DNA of 53,290 nt from Anaerolineae bacterium (GTDB lineage Bacteria; Chloroflexota; Anaerolineae; Aggregatilineales; Phototrophicaceae), in NCBI GenBank assembly GCA_022822545.1, contig JAJEBE010000015.1:1-53290 (forward strand), written 5' to 3'. The position numbers were made by a program, and so were the translations under genes. A model generated the notes under the pieces. It saw only the letters and a program-made list of their open reading frames with translations, made no database searches and was not told where the DNA came from. This document shows positions 16,387-24,351 of this stretch, one piece after another (positions within the stretch are counted from its first letter, which is position 1; every line of letters starts with the position of its first letter).

Positions 16387-17631
16387 TCAGGCGTCGGCGG
16401 CGGCCCGCCCGGCAAATGTCGGGTCACACTGCGGGATGACCGTTTCGATATCGGCGGCATATTGAATATAGTCGCCCTGGATGGCGAGCCGCAGGCCGGG
16501 CTCGAGATAGGCAAGCGCGCGCGAGCAGTTGCCCAGCAAGATCTGTGAGAAACCGGCCCAATAATAGTGTTGCGGGTTGAGGCTGCCCAGCTCGATAGCC
16601 TTCTCGAAGGAGAGGGACGCTTCTTCTATTGAGCCGAGTTTGTTCTGCATGTAACCGAGCCAGAATTGGCAGTTGAGATTGTCGGGATTGAAATCGACGC
16701 AATCTTGCAGGTAGCGTTGCGCTTGCGCCGGATTGCCATAAGCGCCCCAATAGCTTTTGCCGGTTAGGAGAAGCGCCGTCTCATTTCTGGGGTTGGCCTC
16801 GAGCACATCGTTGAGGAAATCCAGCGCGACGTCATAATTGCGCAGATTGCTTTCGAGGATGGCGATATCCACGGCGAAGAGGTTCATATTATCCGCCAGG
16901 CCGTAAGCGGTCTGGAAGTCTTCGCGGGCGCCGTCGTAGTCATAGCGATATTCTTGGCGGATCAGCCCGCGGGCGCGAAAGGCTTCGGGGCTATCGGGAT
17001 TGTCTTCCAGCAAAGCCTCGACCAAGGCTTCGGCGCGTTGCTGTTGGTCCAGGCTGAGATAAATCTCGGCGAGGTAGGCTTGGGCCCGGCTGTGATCGGG
17101 ATCGAGCTCGAGGGCGTGCAAGGCGCTGGCCAGGGCGTCTTTGGAGCGCAGGTCCCAATCCAGAGCCCAGGCATGAATCGCCCAGCCATCGGGACTGAAG
17201 GGATCGGCGTTGATGGCGCGTTCGGCGAAGTGGATCGCCTCGGCATAGCGGCTGCTGTTGATCAAGCCGAGGGCGATGCGGCGGAAGATCTCGACCGAAT
17301 TGGGCAGGGACGGGGCGATCTCCCGATAGAGTTCAGTGGCCGTGCCCAGCGCGCCCTGGCGCCAGTAATTATCGGCCTCGACGAGTTGATTGCGCGGATC
17401 GATGGTCGGCGTGGGCTCGGGCACGGACATGGTCGCGGCGCGGTCTTCGAGTTGTTGGATGACATCGTAGAGAGCCTCTTGCACGACCGGGGCGAAGACT
17501 TCCTGATTGATCAAGATGCCGATGCCAGCGGCGATCAGCGCGATGATCAGCAGGTAAAAGAAGAGGCGGCGGCAACTGATGATGCTGCGCCTTTGTACGC
17601 CACGATACTTTTTGGGCGTGCGGATTTGCAC
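16387..17631 (-). CDS. Membrane-anchored tetratricopeptide-repeat protein
   Basis: 414 residues. A basic start (KKYRGVQRRS) precedes one transmembrane helix at about residues 22-42 (LFFYLLIIALIAAGIGILI). After a short Pro-rich linker, the protein is TPR-like to the C-terminus, e.g. NYWRQGALGTATELYREI, RYAEAIHFAERAINADPFSP and AQAYLAEIYLSLDQQQRAE. The helices probably form a scaffold outside the membrane. The start is GTG at 17629-17631 behind GGAGG, 6 nt away; no ATG fits. It sits downstream of the HAD gene on the same strand, 33 nt apart, likely co-transcribed. Partner unknown. Confidence 0.8.
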   Translation of the reverse strand: MQIRTPKKYRGVQRRSIISCRRLFFYLLIIALIAAGIGILINQEVFAPVVQEALYDVIQQLEDRAATMSVPEPTPTIDPRNQLVEADNYWRQGALGTATELYREIAPSLPNSVEIFRRIALGLINSSRYAEAIHFAERAINADPFSPDGWAIHAWALDWDLRSKDALASALHALELDPDHSRAQAYLAEIYLSLDQQQRAEALVEALLEDNPDSPEAFRARGLIRQEYRYDYDGAREDFQTAYGLADNMNLFAVDIAILESNLRNYDVALDFLNDVLEANPRNETALLLTGKSYWGAYGNPAQAQRYLQDCVDFNPDNLNCQFWLGYMQNKLGSIEEASLSFEKAIELGSLNPQHYYWAGFSQILLGNCSRALAYLEPGLRLAIQGDYIQYAADIETVIPQCDPTFAGRAAADA

Positions 17632-17664
17632 CGGCCGCCTCCGCTCCAGCCGCTTATGTTCAGC

Positions 17665-18342
17665 TTAGCCCAGAACGAGCTCCTGGAAGTTGCCGAGATC
17701 GGCGAGCAAGAAATCGGGCTGGCTGGCGATCAAGCTGTCGCGTTCGGCATAACCGGTGCAGACGGCCACGGCGATGGCGTCGATGGCGCGGGCCGCCTCG
17801 ATATCGGCCGGCGTATCGCCAATCACGATGATCTCGCTGCCGTTGAGCCGACGCCCGAGATAGTCGCCGGCCCGTCCCCGGGCGAGCCGCGTCAGGTCGG
17901 CGCGTTTATGGGACTCATTGCCGAAGGCGCCGATGGCGAACCAGGCGGGGTCGAAGCCGGCCATTTCCAGCTTGATCGCGGCCGTCTTGGAGGTATTGCC
18001 GGTGACCAAGCCAATGAGCGCGTCGCCGCGCCGGCGCAAATCATGCAGCAATTCCAGGGCATGGGCGAGGGGTTCGGCGCTGTAGGCCGGGCTGAGCGCG
18101 CGCATGTGCCGGGCCATGACCGCTTCGTAGGCGTCTATTTCGCGGCCGATATCGGACTTGCTGTAGCCCTGGGGCGCCAGCAGATCGGCCAGGATGCCCC
18201 AGTCGGTTTTGCCGCCGAAGACGTGGCTGTCGAGGTCGCCGGTCGTGCCGAAGCATTCCAGCATGGCGCGGCGTTTGGCTTCGCGCCCGATGCCGCGGCT
18301 GATCAGCAGGGTGCCGTCAATATCGAAGAGTACGACTTTCAT
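17665..18342 (-). CDS. HAD-superfamily hydrolase (phosphoglycolate-phosphatase-like)
   Basis: 225 residues. HAD motif I is FDIDGTLL at 6-13 (nucleophile Asp7, acid Asp9), motif II lies in IGLVTGNTSKTAAIKLE, and motif IV is VIGDTPADIEAARA near 173-186. A helical cap after motif I (about 15-90) puts it in subfamily IA, with phosphoglycolate phosphatase and beta-phosphoglucomutase. The Cys-rich or extra caps of other classes are absent. The start ATG at 18340-18342 follows a GGGGGGT stretch. It probably dephosphorylates a small phosphorylated metabolite; exact substrate cannot be read from sequence. Confidence 0.85.
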   Translation of the reverse strand: MKVVLFDIDGTLLISRGIGREAKRRAMLECFGTTGDLDSHVFGGKTDWGILADLLAPQGYSKSDIGREIDAYEAVMARHMRALSPAYSAEPLAHALELLHDLRRRGDALIGLVTGNTSKTAAIKLEMAGFDPAWFAIGAFGNESHKRADLTRLARGRAGDYLGRRLNGSEIIVIGDTPADIEAARAIDAIAVAVCTGYAERDSLIASQPDFLLADLGNFQELVLG

Positions 18343-18433
18343 CTACCCCCCCTCGGTCCCCCCATAGCTATGGGGGGATGACCGCTGCTATGCCGGGCTT
18401 GCGGTACGAACGTCAACGCTCTGAACATCACAG

Positions 18434-18724
18434 CTATTCCAGTCCTTCCATGACGATGAAGGAGGCGTCGGCGGCGCCGGCGCGGACTTTGATGGCGGCT
18501 TGATATTCGTCGGAGTTGTACATGCGGCGGGCGGCGTCGATGCTGTCGAACTTGACCATGACGATGCGCTCGGAGGCGTCGGGACCTTCGAGGACAAGTT
18601 TTTCGCCGCCGCGGATGATGAATTTCCCGCCGTATTTCTCAAGGATAGCGGGGGTGAGCTTCATGTATTGCTGGTATTGCGCCATGTCGGTGACGTTGGC
18701 GCGGACGATGAGGTAGGCGGGCAT
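18434..18724 (-). CDS. DUF1330-family protein
   Basis: 96 residues, the standard length of the DUF1330 ferredoxin-like fold. Typical features: PAYLIVRANVTD at the start, QYMKLTPAILEKYGGKFIIRGG, the E.P....R.V...F conserved segment (EGPDASERIVMVKF), then AARRMYNSDEYQAAIKVR. Proteins of this family are small, cytosolic, dimeric and of uncertain function, thought to relate to antibiotic-monooxygenase-like folds. The ATG at 18722-18724 has AAGGAG upstream. It lies alone next to the tRNA-Sec gene. Confidence 0.85.
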   Translation of the reverse strand: MPAYLIVRANVTDMAQYQQYMKLTPAILEKYGGKFIIRGGEKLVLEGPDASERIVMVKFDSIDAARRMYNSDEYQAAIKVRAGAADASFIVMEGLE

Positions 18725-18792
18725 AGGCTTCTCCTTGGCTAGGCTGGCTATTATAGCGGAAAGGGGCGGCGGCAGGTATAGTAGGCGGACTG

Positions 18793-18888
18793 GGGGGTGG
18801 ATGTGTCCCGGTGGATGCCCCGGTCTTCAAAACCGGTGAGCGGTTGCGCAGAGCAGGCGCTGGTGGGTTCGACTCCCATGCACTCCCG
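18793..18888 (+). tRNA. selC: tRNA-Sec (selenocysteine, anticodon TCA)
   Basis: 96 nt with the diagnostic tRNA-Sec shape. The acceptor pairs 18793-18799 with 18881-18887 (one G-U), with a G-G mismatch at the eighth pair (18800/18880). A 6-bp D stem (GTGTCC 803-808 with GGATGC 813-818, offsets from 18000) closes a 4-nt loop. The anticodon stem CCGGT/ACCGG surrounds the loop CTTCAAA, anticodon TCA at 18827-18829. A long variable arm (AGCG/CGCT outside, TTGC/GCAG inside) and the T arm TGGG-TTCGACT-CCCA (18864-18878) follow; the discriminator is G18888. The 3' CCA is not encoded. The organism therefore very probably inserts selenocysteine at UGA. selA, selB and selD are not in this window. Confidence 0.93.
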
Positions 18889-18934
18889 TAGAGTTGGAAA
18901 TGCCGTCCACTTATGCAGAGGTCAGACTACTTAA

Positions 18935-19487
18935 GTGATAGAACGTGTAGCTCTACTCATTGCTGCTCTTGTTGCGACTTCATTGGCACTACGATTTGTC
19001 TATTACCACTCAAAACTGAGGGCGATTAGTCGTTATTGCAAAGCACGAACGGTTTCGTGAGGCGGCATCATCTGATACATCTGATTTCAGTCTCTATGCT
19101 GACTTTGTTGAGAAACAACCGGAAATAGTCGAGCTCTTCAAACAAGCACAACTGTCTCCACCCACAAGTGCATATGCCGAACCAGCGGGTTACGGCTTCG
19201 TGTAACCACGTCAACTGTCTTCATGGGACAACCTGCACCACGATAGCGCCGAAATACAATTGCATAACAGGTACTCATTTCATAAGTCGATTGGCTACTT
19301 CCGGGCCCGTAGGAATGAAACCGTTAGCCCAATATTCTGGATTGAGAGCTTGGTTAACTGGCCGAGGTCATTGCTTGGGTTCATCGGATTAAACAGTGAC
19401 GGTGCGTTTGCTAAGTTTCTGCAAATCGTGATTCTAATTTTGGAGATCGCAGGCGGAATCATCCTTGCAGTCAACAACTTTCAATAA
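18935..19487 (+). pseudogene. Decayed small membrane-protein gene behind tRNA-Sec
   Basis: A coding stretch can be followed through two lesions. From GTG 18935 the product begins with a transmembrane helix (ALLIAALVATSLALRFVYY), then stops in frame just after 19040. Shifting frame near 19035-19041 continues KHERFREAASSDTSDFSLYADFVEKQ..., which meets an in-frame TAA at 19203-19205. The same frame then continues SSWDNLHHDSAEIQLHNRYS...PIFWIESLVNWPRSLLGF and ends with a second helix (FLQIVILILEIAGGIILAV) at TAA 19485-19487. Base composition is more AT-rich than the flanks. So the gene is an imported small two-TM protein now inactivated by one frameshift and one nonsense codon. The intact family is not recognised. 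Confidence 0.6.
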
Positions 19488-19690
19488 ATAGTCCCTGGCG
19501 ACAAATGACTCTCAAGCTCATCGTCGTCCAAGCCAAGCTCAATCAGTTGCAGCGCTTCTTCAGCCGGCAGGACTTTGCCCTCTTTCATCTCGTTTAAGCT
19601 GACGCGGATATCATCAAGGAATTCCGCTTGGGCGGTTTCGGCCTCGGCAGATTCCTGGGCTCGGTCCTTAACTCGTGGGGGGACTCGCAT
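19481..19690 (-). CDS. Small antitoxin-like hypothetical protein
   Basis: 69 residues from the ATG at 19688-19690, chosen because a GGAGAG stands 8 nt upstream; a TTG 15 nt further up is less likely. The sequence is acidic with a central FLDDIRVSLNEMKEGKVLPA helix-turn and an acidic C-terminus. This resembles the C-terminal arm of small RHH/Phd-type antitoxins ('..SL.EM.EGK.LPA'), but no toxin partner follows. It could instead be a solitary regulator remnant. It overlaps the 3' end of the neighbouring pseudogene by 7 nt on the opposite strand. Confidence 0.5.
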   Translation of the reverse strand: MRVPPRVKDRAQESAEAETAQAEFLDDIRVSLNEMKEGKVLPAEEALQLIELGLDDDELESHLSPGTIY

Positions 19691-19783
19691 GATCTGGCTC
19701 TCCAAAATACTCGACGGCGGCTGTATTGATCGAACACATTCAAAAGATACTCCAGCGGGCCTTTCTTTGCAACACGTTCATAT

Positions 19784-20401
19784 TCATCGCCCCCGCCCCC
19801 GACGCGGAATCAGCCGCCACAGAAGCCGCTGGGCGCGCAGGATGAGCAGGTAGCCTTGCGTCTCGCTGTGGTTGTCGTATTCGCGTCCGCCGCCGCTGCG
19901 CAAGTAGGCGCTTAGATCGGCGATGGCTTCGTCGAATTTGAACTGGGCGGCGCGGATGCGGCCCCGCGCTTCATAGGCCGCCTTCATTTCCGGATTGAGC
20001 TTCAGGGCGCGCGTCAAGTCGGCCTCGGCTTCGGCATAGCGGCGCCGCGCCTCATAAGCCAGGGCGCGATTGAAATGGGCCTCGTCATAATCCGGCTCGA
20101 TGTGGATCGCCATGGTGTAGTCGTTGATCGCCAGGTCATTATCGCGGCGGGCGCGCCGAATATTGCCCCGTTCGTTGTAGGCGGCCGCCAGGTAGGGCTC
20201 GATAGCCAGGGCGCTGTTTATGCTGTCTTCAGCTTCATCCCAGCGGCCGAGGGCGAGCAAAGCCTCTGACCGGCACAGATAGATCGCCGCCAGGTCGCCC
20301 AAGCCAAGCTTGATGGCGCTATTGAACATGGCGACTGCCGCTTCAAAGTCGCCCTTGTCCATCAGCCTCAAGCCGCTGTCGAAGTAGTTGTCCTCAATCA
20401 T
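19784..20401 (-). CDS. Soluble tetratricopeptide-repeat protein
   Basis: 205 residues made almost entirely of TPR units, e.g. DSGLRLMDKGDFEAAVAMFN, ALLALGRWDEAEDSINSALA, NERGNIRRARRDNDLAINDY, NRALAYEARRRYAEAEADL and AARGRI-like AYEARGRIRAAQFKFDEAI. The period is 34 residues. A basic tail (LLWRLIPRRGRGR) ends it. No signal peptide or membrane helix, so cytosolic protein-protein interaction is likely. The start is placed at ATG 20399-20401 behind GAAGGCGG; a TTG 6 nt upstream is also open. No operon partner. Confidence 0.8.
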   Translation of the reverse strand: MIEDNYFDSGLRLMDKGDFEAAVAMFNSAIKLGLGDLAAIYLCRSEALLALGRWDEAEDSINSALAIEPYLAAAYNERGNIRRARRDNDLAINDYTMAIHIEPDYDEAHFNRALAYEARRRYAEAEADLTRALKLNPEMKAAYEARGRIRAAQFKFDEAIADLSAYLRSGGGREYDNHSETQGYLLILRAQRLLWRLIPRRGRGR

Positions 20402-20440
20402 CGCCAATGCCGGACCGCCTTCGCCGGAGCAGCGGTCGTC

Positions 20441-20556
20441 CCGTTACTTTATCATAGTGAAAAAATACAGTCTTTGCGCCTTTGTGTTCTTTGTGGTTAA
20501 TCAACTTGTATCGTCCGCAATGTCAGAACAAAGCCCAGCAGAATCATCACTTCTCC
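20441..20556 (+). repeat. ~110-bp dispersed repeat, copy B
   Basis: Contains 'atcatagtgaaaaaatac', 'ctttgtggttaatcaac', 'caatgtcagaac' and 'cagcagaat', aligned with the copies at 4349-4480 and 30694-30816. It ends about 80 nt before the start codon of a membrane glycosyltransferase-like gene. Confidence 0.7.
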
Positions 20557-20634
20557 GCCGCCGACCATTTGAAGTTTCCCCCGCCTCTGCTAGGATGCTG
20601 TCTTGAGTTCCCGCACCCGGTTCGGAGTTTTCCG

Positions 20635-22065
20635 TTGGCGCGCCGCCTGCTCATCCCGCTGCTCATCCTGCAAGCCCTCACGCACCTGTTCTGGCTGTCG
20701 CCGTCGGTTCATTCGGGTCAGGTGGCGATCCCCTGGCTGATGAACAATGGCATGCGCCTGTTCGACGACATCCTGGAGCAGCACGCGCCCGGCAGTTCAT
20801 TGCTAGGGGCGGCGGCGCAGCGGCATCTGCCCTTCGAGCCGGCGCAGTCCATCAAGCTGCTTAACACGCTTCTTGTTGTCTTGTTCACCGTGCTGATTTA
20901 TCTCTTGGCGAAGCGGCTGGCAGCATCGGGGACGGCGGGCATCCTGGCGGCGCTGGTCTGGGCTTGGCAGGCGCCGGTGTACGGCAACGTCATGCTGTAT
21001 TTTGACACGCTGCTGGCGTTCTGCGTTTTGGCGGCCATGCTCCTGTACTACGGCAAATCAGAAGGGCCTTCGACGCGACAAGTCATCTTGATCGGGCTGC
21101 TGATGGGCGCGGCCACTTTGTTCAAGCAACATGCCTGGCTGGCGCTGGGGGTTATGTTCGTCTGGCTCGCGCTCAAGGATGGCGGCTGGAGGAGCGCGCT
21201 TGTCTTTGCTGGGGCGGCGCTGCTGCTTCCGCTGATTCAGTGGGCGCTGCTTTTGGCGGGGGGAACGCTGCCGGATTATATCTACTGGAACTGGACTTTT
21301 AATCTGAGTGGCCTGATGGATGGCGCGCCGCTGGATGGCGATCTGTTTCGCAAGCTCTTGCTGGGCAATCTGCTGGTTTTTCCCTTCGCCCTTCTCGCCT
21401 GGCGCGAAGCCGGCCGGCGGGGGGTTCTGCTCGTATTGATGTGGCTGGCGAGCTTGAGCGTGCTGTATCCGCGCTTTGGCGAGATCCACGCGATGGGGCA
21501 TCTGGCGCTTGCTTCGGTGATGTCCGGCATCGTGCTGGCAAAGATCGGCCCGGCGCTTGCCCAGCCTCGCGGCTGGGATCTGGCGCGAACGACGTTGGCG
21601 GGCCTGGGGTTCGGCATCGGCTTGGGCTGGCTCTGGACGGGAGCGGCAAGCTACCTGCATATTCCGCTGGGACCGGGCGCGACGCTCGGCTACGATGAAT
21701 TCGCGGAAGTGGCGGCGGCCTTAAACGAGCGTGCGGAAGCCGGCGACACGCTCTTCGTGCTGCCGGAGACGGATAGCACCCCCCAGCTTCATCCACTGAC
21801 GGGGATGCTGCCGCCCGGCGTCTGGGTCAAAGGCTGGCACTGGTATTTCCGGGCCGAGGGCGTCCTGGACAGGCTGAAAGACGAATGGGCGGAAGAAGCG
21901 CCGACCTGGCTTGTGCTGTTTCCGGATCTGATTCCGGCGGGCGAAACGCCCATCCTGGACTTGATCGCCATAGCTGACGAGCGCTACCAAAAGGCAGCTG
22001 AAGTCGATGGCGTCTACGGGCATGGACCAGCCGCGATCTACAGGTTAGACACCGGCGGCGATTGA
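20635..22065 (+). CDS. Polytopic membrane glycosyltransferase-like protein (GT-C type)
   Basis: 476 residues with about ten transmembrane helices and a soluble C-terminal domain (about 370-476). The N-terminal half resembles GT39/ArnT-type enzymes that use polyprenyl-phosphate sugars: an acidic/polar first periplasmic loop (GQVAIPWLMNNGMRLFDDILEQHAPGSS) carries a likely catalytic Asp. It is followed by LYFDTLLAFCVLAAMLLYY and a TLFKQHAWLALGVMF helix. The start is TTG at 20635 behind GGAG (20624-20627). An ATG 153 nt upstream would begin inside the dispersed repeat and is rejected. The next gene starts 8 nt downstream, so both are in one operon. Sugar and acceptor unknown. Confidence 0.7.
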   Translation: MARRLLIPLLILQALTHLFWLSPSVHSGQVAIPWLMNNGMRLFDDILEQHAPGSSLLGAAAQRHLPFEPAQSIKLLNTLLVVLFTVLIYLLAKRLAASGTAGILAALVWAWQAPVYGNVMLYFDTLLAFCVLAAMLLYYGKSEGPSTRQVILIGLLMGAATLFKQHAWLALGVMFVWLALKDGGWRSALVFAGAALLLPLIQWALLLAGGTLPDYIYWNWTFNLSGLMDGAPLDGDLFRKLLLGNLLVFPFALLAWREAGRRGVLLVLMWLASLSVLYPRFGEIHAMGHLALASVMSGIVLAKIGPALAQPRGWDLARTTLAGLGFGIGLGWLWTGAASYLHIPLGPGATLGYDEFAEVAAALNERAEAGDTLFVLPETDSTPQLHPLTGMLPPGVWVKGWHWYFRAEGVLDRLKDEWAEEAPTWLVLFPDLIPAGETPILDLIAIADERYQKAAEVDGVYGHGPAAIYRLDTGGD

Positions 22066-22073
22066 CAGGCGCC

Positions 22074-23300
22074 ATGATTCAGCTTTCGCCGCGCGGCAAG
22101 ATACTCTACCAATTCTTGAATCTGACCGTCGTTTTGCTTCTGCTCTACAGTGTCGGCTTCAGCCTATCCGCGCTGAGTCTGCTGCCGGCGGGGCAACTGA
22201 CCGGTTTGTTTTCCGCCGCCGCCAGTCAGGAGTTCAGGACGCAGATCTTCCAACTGCTCTGCCTGACCGGTTTCATTTCCGCCGGCCTTATGATGGCGGG
22301 CGAATCCCTGAGCGACAGAGAGGCAGCCCGCGCCCTCCGCGCCTGGTCTGCGTTTGTCGCGCTTGCGGCGGTACTAAGCCCATTGGAGCTTGGCCAATTG
22401 CTGGACGGGATCACGGCGCTCGCGCTGCTGTTCATTCTGCTGTGGTGCAGGCGGGCCGACGGTTCAAGCTTCATGCGCGTCTGGCGGCTGAGCCTGCTGC
22501 TTATCGCGTTGTCGCTGCCGGCGGGGCATATCGCGCCAAGCGCTGTGGGACCGGCGCTGGACGCGTTTCAGCGGCAGGCGGCTTTCGCGCTAGGCGCCTT
22601 GAGCATGGTCTTCTGGCTAATGCCGCGTTTCAGCGTGGGCGGGCGTGAAAAGGCGCTGGAGAGCTTGCCTATCGCAGCGCTGTTTCTCTTGCTTGGCGGC
22701 AGCCTGATCAGCCTGGGACGTATGCCCTTGCCCGCGCTCATTGGGCTGGGCGCGGCGCCGCTGGTCGTCTTGTCTTACATCATCCTGGCCGGCCATGTGG
22801 CCCGCTCCTTGCGAGAGCGCCATGAGAACGCATCGCTGGCGACGCATTGGATCGCGCTGGCGGCGCTGTGCTGGCTGGCGGGCGCGGGCATTCTGGGCGC
22901 GCTCCTCATCCAGAGCGGCATCGCTGAAGCACTAGGCGGCACGGACATATCAGCGGCGCAAGACTGGCTGGGCGAGTGGTTCATTGCGGCTGTCGTTCTG
23001 GCCTTCATCAACGAGGCGGCGACATCTCTGCGCGGGGACAATCGGCGGGTGACAGGCTATCTGCCGCTTTGGCTGATCGCTTTCGGCGTCGGCGCGTCCT
23101 TCATCGCCCAGCTTTGCCGCGGCGTCGCTCAATTTTACCTGCGCGAATTTGGGGCTGATACGGCTTTCAGCGAGGCCGAGTTGCTTCTGCCGATCACGAT
23201 CGTCTGGCTGATTGGGCTGCTGGTCGCGGCGGCGGGGATCGTCGTCTACGCGCTCGGTTATTTCGCGCGGCGTCCCGCGATTCGTCTGGTCGAGCCTTAG
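22074..23300 (+). CDS. Polytopic membrane protein of unknown function
   Basis: 408 residues with about 11-12 hydrophobic helices over the whole length. Short loops carry few conserved charges (SLSDREAARALRAW, RADGSSFMRVWR, HVARSLRERHENAS). A TTG a few codons upstream (22062) is open, but the ATG at 22074 after the AGG at 22066 is preferred. The FQRQAAFALGALSMVFWLMPRF and AGHVARSLR..THWIALA segments recall heme-copper-oxidase-like proteins without a clear His ligand set; this is weak. It probably works with the upstream glycosyltransferase-like protein, since the genes are 8 nt apart. Family not recognised. Confidence 0.65.
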   Translation: MIQLSPRGKILYQFLNLTVVLLLLYSVGFSLSALSLLPAGQLTGLFSAAASQEFRTQIFQLLCLTGFISAGLMMAGESLSDREAARALRAWSAFVALAAVLSPLELGQLLDGITALALLFILLWCRRADGSSFMRVWRLSLLLIALSLPAGHIAPSAVGPALDAFQRQAAFALGALSMVFWLMPRFSVGGREKALESLPIAALFLLLGGSLISLGRMPLPALIGLGAAPLVVLSYIILAGHVARSLRERHENASLATHWIALAALCWLAGAGILGALLIQSGIAEALGGTDISAAQDWLGEWFIAAVVLAFINEAATSLRGDNRRVTGYLPLWLIAFGVGASFIAQLCRGVAQFYLREFGADTAFSEAELLLPITIVWLIGLLVAAAGIVVYALGYFARRPAIRLVEP

Positions 23301-23398
23301 TCCTCCGCGCCCGGCACAAAGGCCGCCAGCAGCACGCTGGCATAAGCGATGAGCAGCCAGGCCAAGAATCCGATGCCAAAGAACAGTTTTCTGTTCAC
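23297..23398 (-). CDS. 33-residue single-helix membrane microprotein
   Basis: From GTG 23396-23398 the minus strand encodes MNRKLFFGIGFLAWLLIAY, then ASVLLAAFVPGAED and TAA. A basic N-terminus, one 20-residue hydrophobic helix and an acidic tail make it look like small accessory subunits such as CcmD or CydX-type proteins. It starts 24 nt after the metallophosphoesterase stop on the same strand and its own stop overlaps the convergent neighbour's stop. There is no strong ribosome-binding site apart from AAGGCG, so it is a prediction from structure and position. Confidence 0.45.
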   Translation of the reverse strand: MNRKLFFGIGFLAWLLIAYASVLLAAFVPGAED

Positions 23399-23422
23399 TT
23401 TGCGCCGCGCCTTTGAATTCTG

Positions 23423-24193
23423 CTAGACGCCCATGCGCCCGCGAATCCAATCCATACGCGGATAGCCCATGGCATCCCAGCCCCGCAGAGCCGCTTCCAC
23501 ATCGTAGGGCACGGTCCGCAATTGCGCCTCCAACGCGCCCTCGCGCCATTCCAGCAGCGCCCACTCCGCCAGGCCGGGGTTGCCGGCGGATAGCCCGATG
23601 CTGCCCGGATTGATGACGCGCCAGCGGCCGATTTCGCGATCCATCGCCAGGTGCGTATGCCCGCAAAGCGCCAGCCGACCCTGTCGATCGAGCAGAGCGT
23701 CGGTCGCTTCTTCTTCGCTGCTATCGGGCCGCAGGGACATCGCTTCATCGTCGCCGGGGATAGCGTGGAAGGCGATGACCGTGCCGTAGCCCGCCACCCG
23801 GTGACGCAGTTCGCGGCCCAGAATCTTGCTCAGCAGCTGGAAATCGTCCCAGGTCAACTGCGCCATATTCCATTCGCACACGGCGCTCATGTTCAGGATG
23901 TTGTCGCGGTAGGCGGCGTATTCCGCTTCTTCTTCGGGCGGCGTCATGGGGAAGCGCTCGCCGGTGACCAGATAGCGGTCGGTATTGCCGCCGATGATGG
24001 CGAACTTATCCTCGCCGAGTTGGTCGCGCAGGGCAAGCAGGCGCTCGATGCACTGGCGCGGCTGTCCGCCGAGGGCGGCCAAATCGCCCAGGCACCAGAC
24101 CAGGTCGAAGGCGCCGGCGCGCTGGATATCCGCGAGCGCGGCTTCCAAAGCGGGCAAGTTGCCGTGTATATCGCCGAATATTGCCAGTCTCAT
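23423..24193 (-). CDS. YfcE/MPP-type metallophosphoesterase
   Basis: 256 residues with the calcineurin-like metallophosphatase motifs: GDIHGN at 6-11, WCLGDLAALG (GD..), GGNTDR (GN-D) near 77-82, FHAIPGDD, and the terminal GHTHL motif at about 186-190, followed by NPGS. These place two metal ions. Such YfcE/MJ0936-like enzymes hydrolyse phosphodiesters or small phosphomonoesters in the cytosol. The start is the ATG at 24191-24193 with GGAGGG upstream. An open frame extends 34 codons further up but has no family similarity. The 33-residue membrane microprotein follows in the same operon. Confidence 0.85.
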   Translation of the reverse strand: MRLAIFGDIHGNLPALEAALADIQRAGAFDLVWCLGDLAALGGQPRQCIERLLALRDQLGEDKFAIIGGNTDRYLVTGERFPMTPPEEEAEYAAYRDNILNMSAVCEWNMAQLTWDDFQLLSKILGRELRHRVAGYGTVIAFHAIPGDDEAMSLRPDSSEEEATDALLDRQGRLALCGHTHLAMDREIGRWRVINPGSIGLSAGNPGLAEWALLEWREGALEAQLRTVPYDVEAALRGWDAMGYPRMDWIRGRMGV

Positions 24194-24351
24194 ATTTTGG
24201 TAGACCCTCCGGTGTGCTGATGCATGTTCTCGAACTTTAACATGGAAGCGACTCCGTCGCCGCAGGCAAAATGACCTCCGCAGAGCGGGGCGCATATAGC
24301 CGCTATGATAGAATGTATGTCGTCGTACAGAAAAAGGTTGGGATAATTGGG

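Noticed and set aside
16954..18381. 475-codon plus-strand frame
   Set aside because: Shadow of the TPR and HAD genes on the minus strand; Gly/Ala/Gln-rich composition typical of high-GC antisense frames.
20482..20634. Longer N-terminus of the first membrane glycosyltransferase
   Set aside because: It would start within repeat copy B; a TTG with GGAG at 20635 is a better start.
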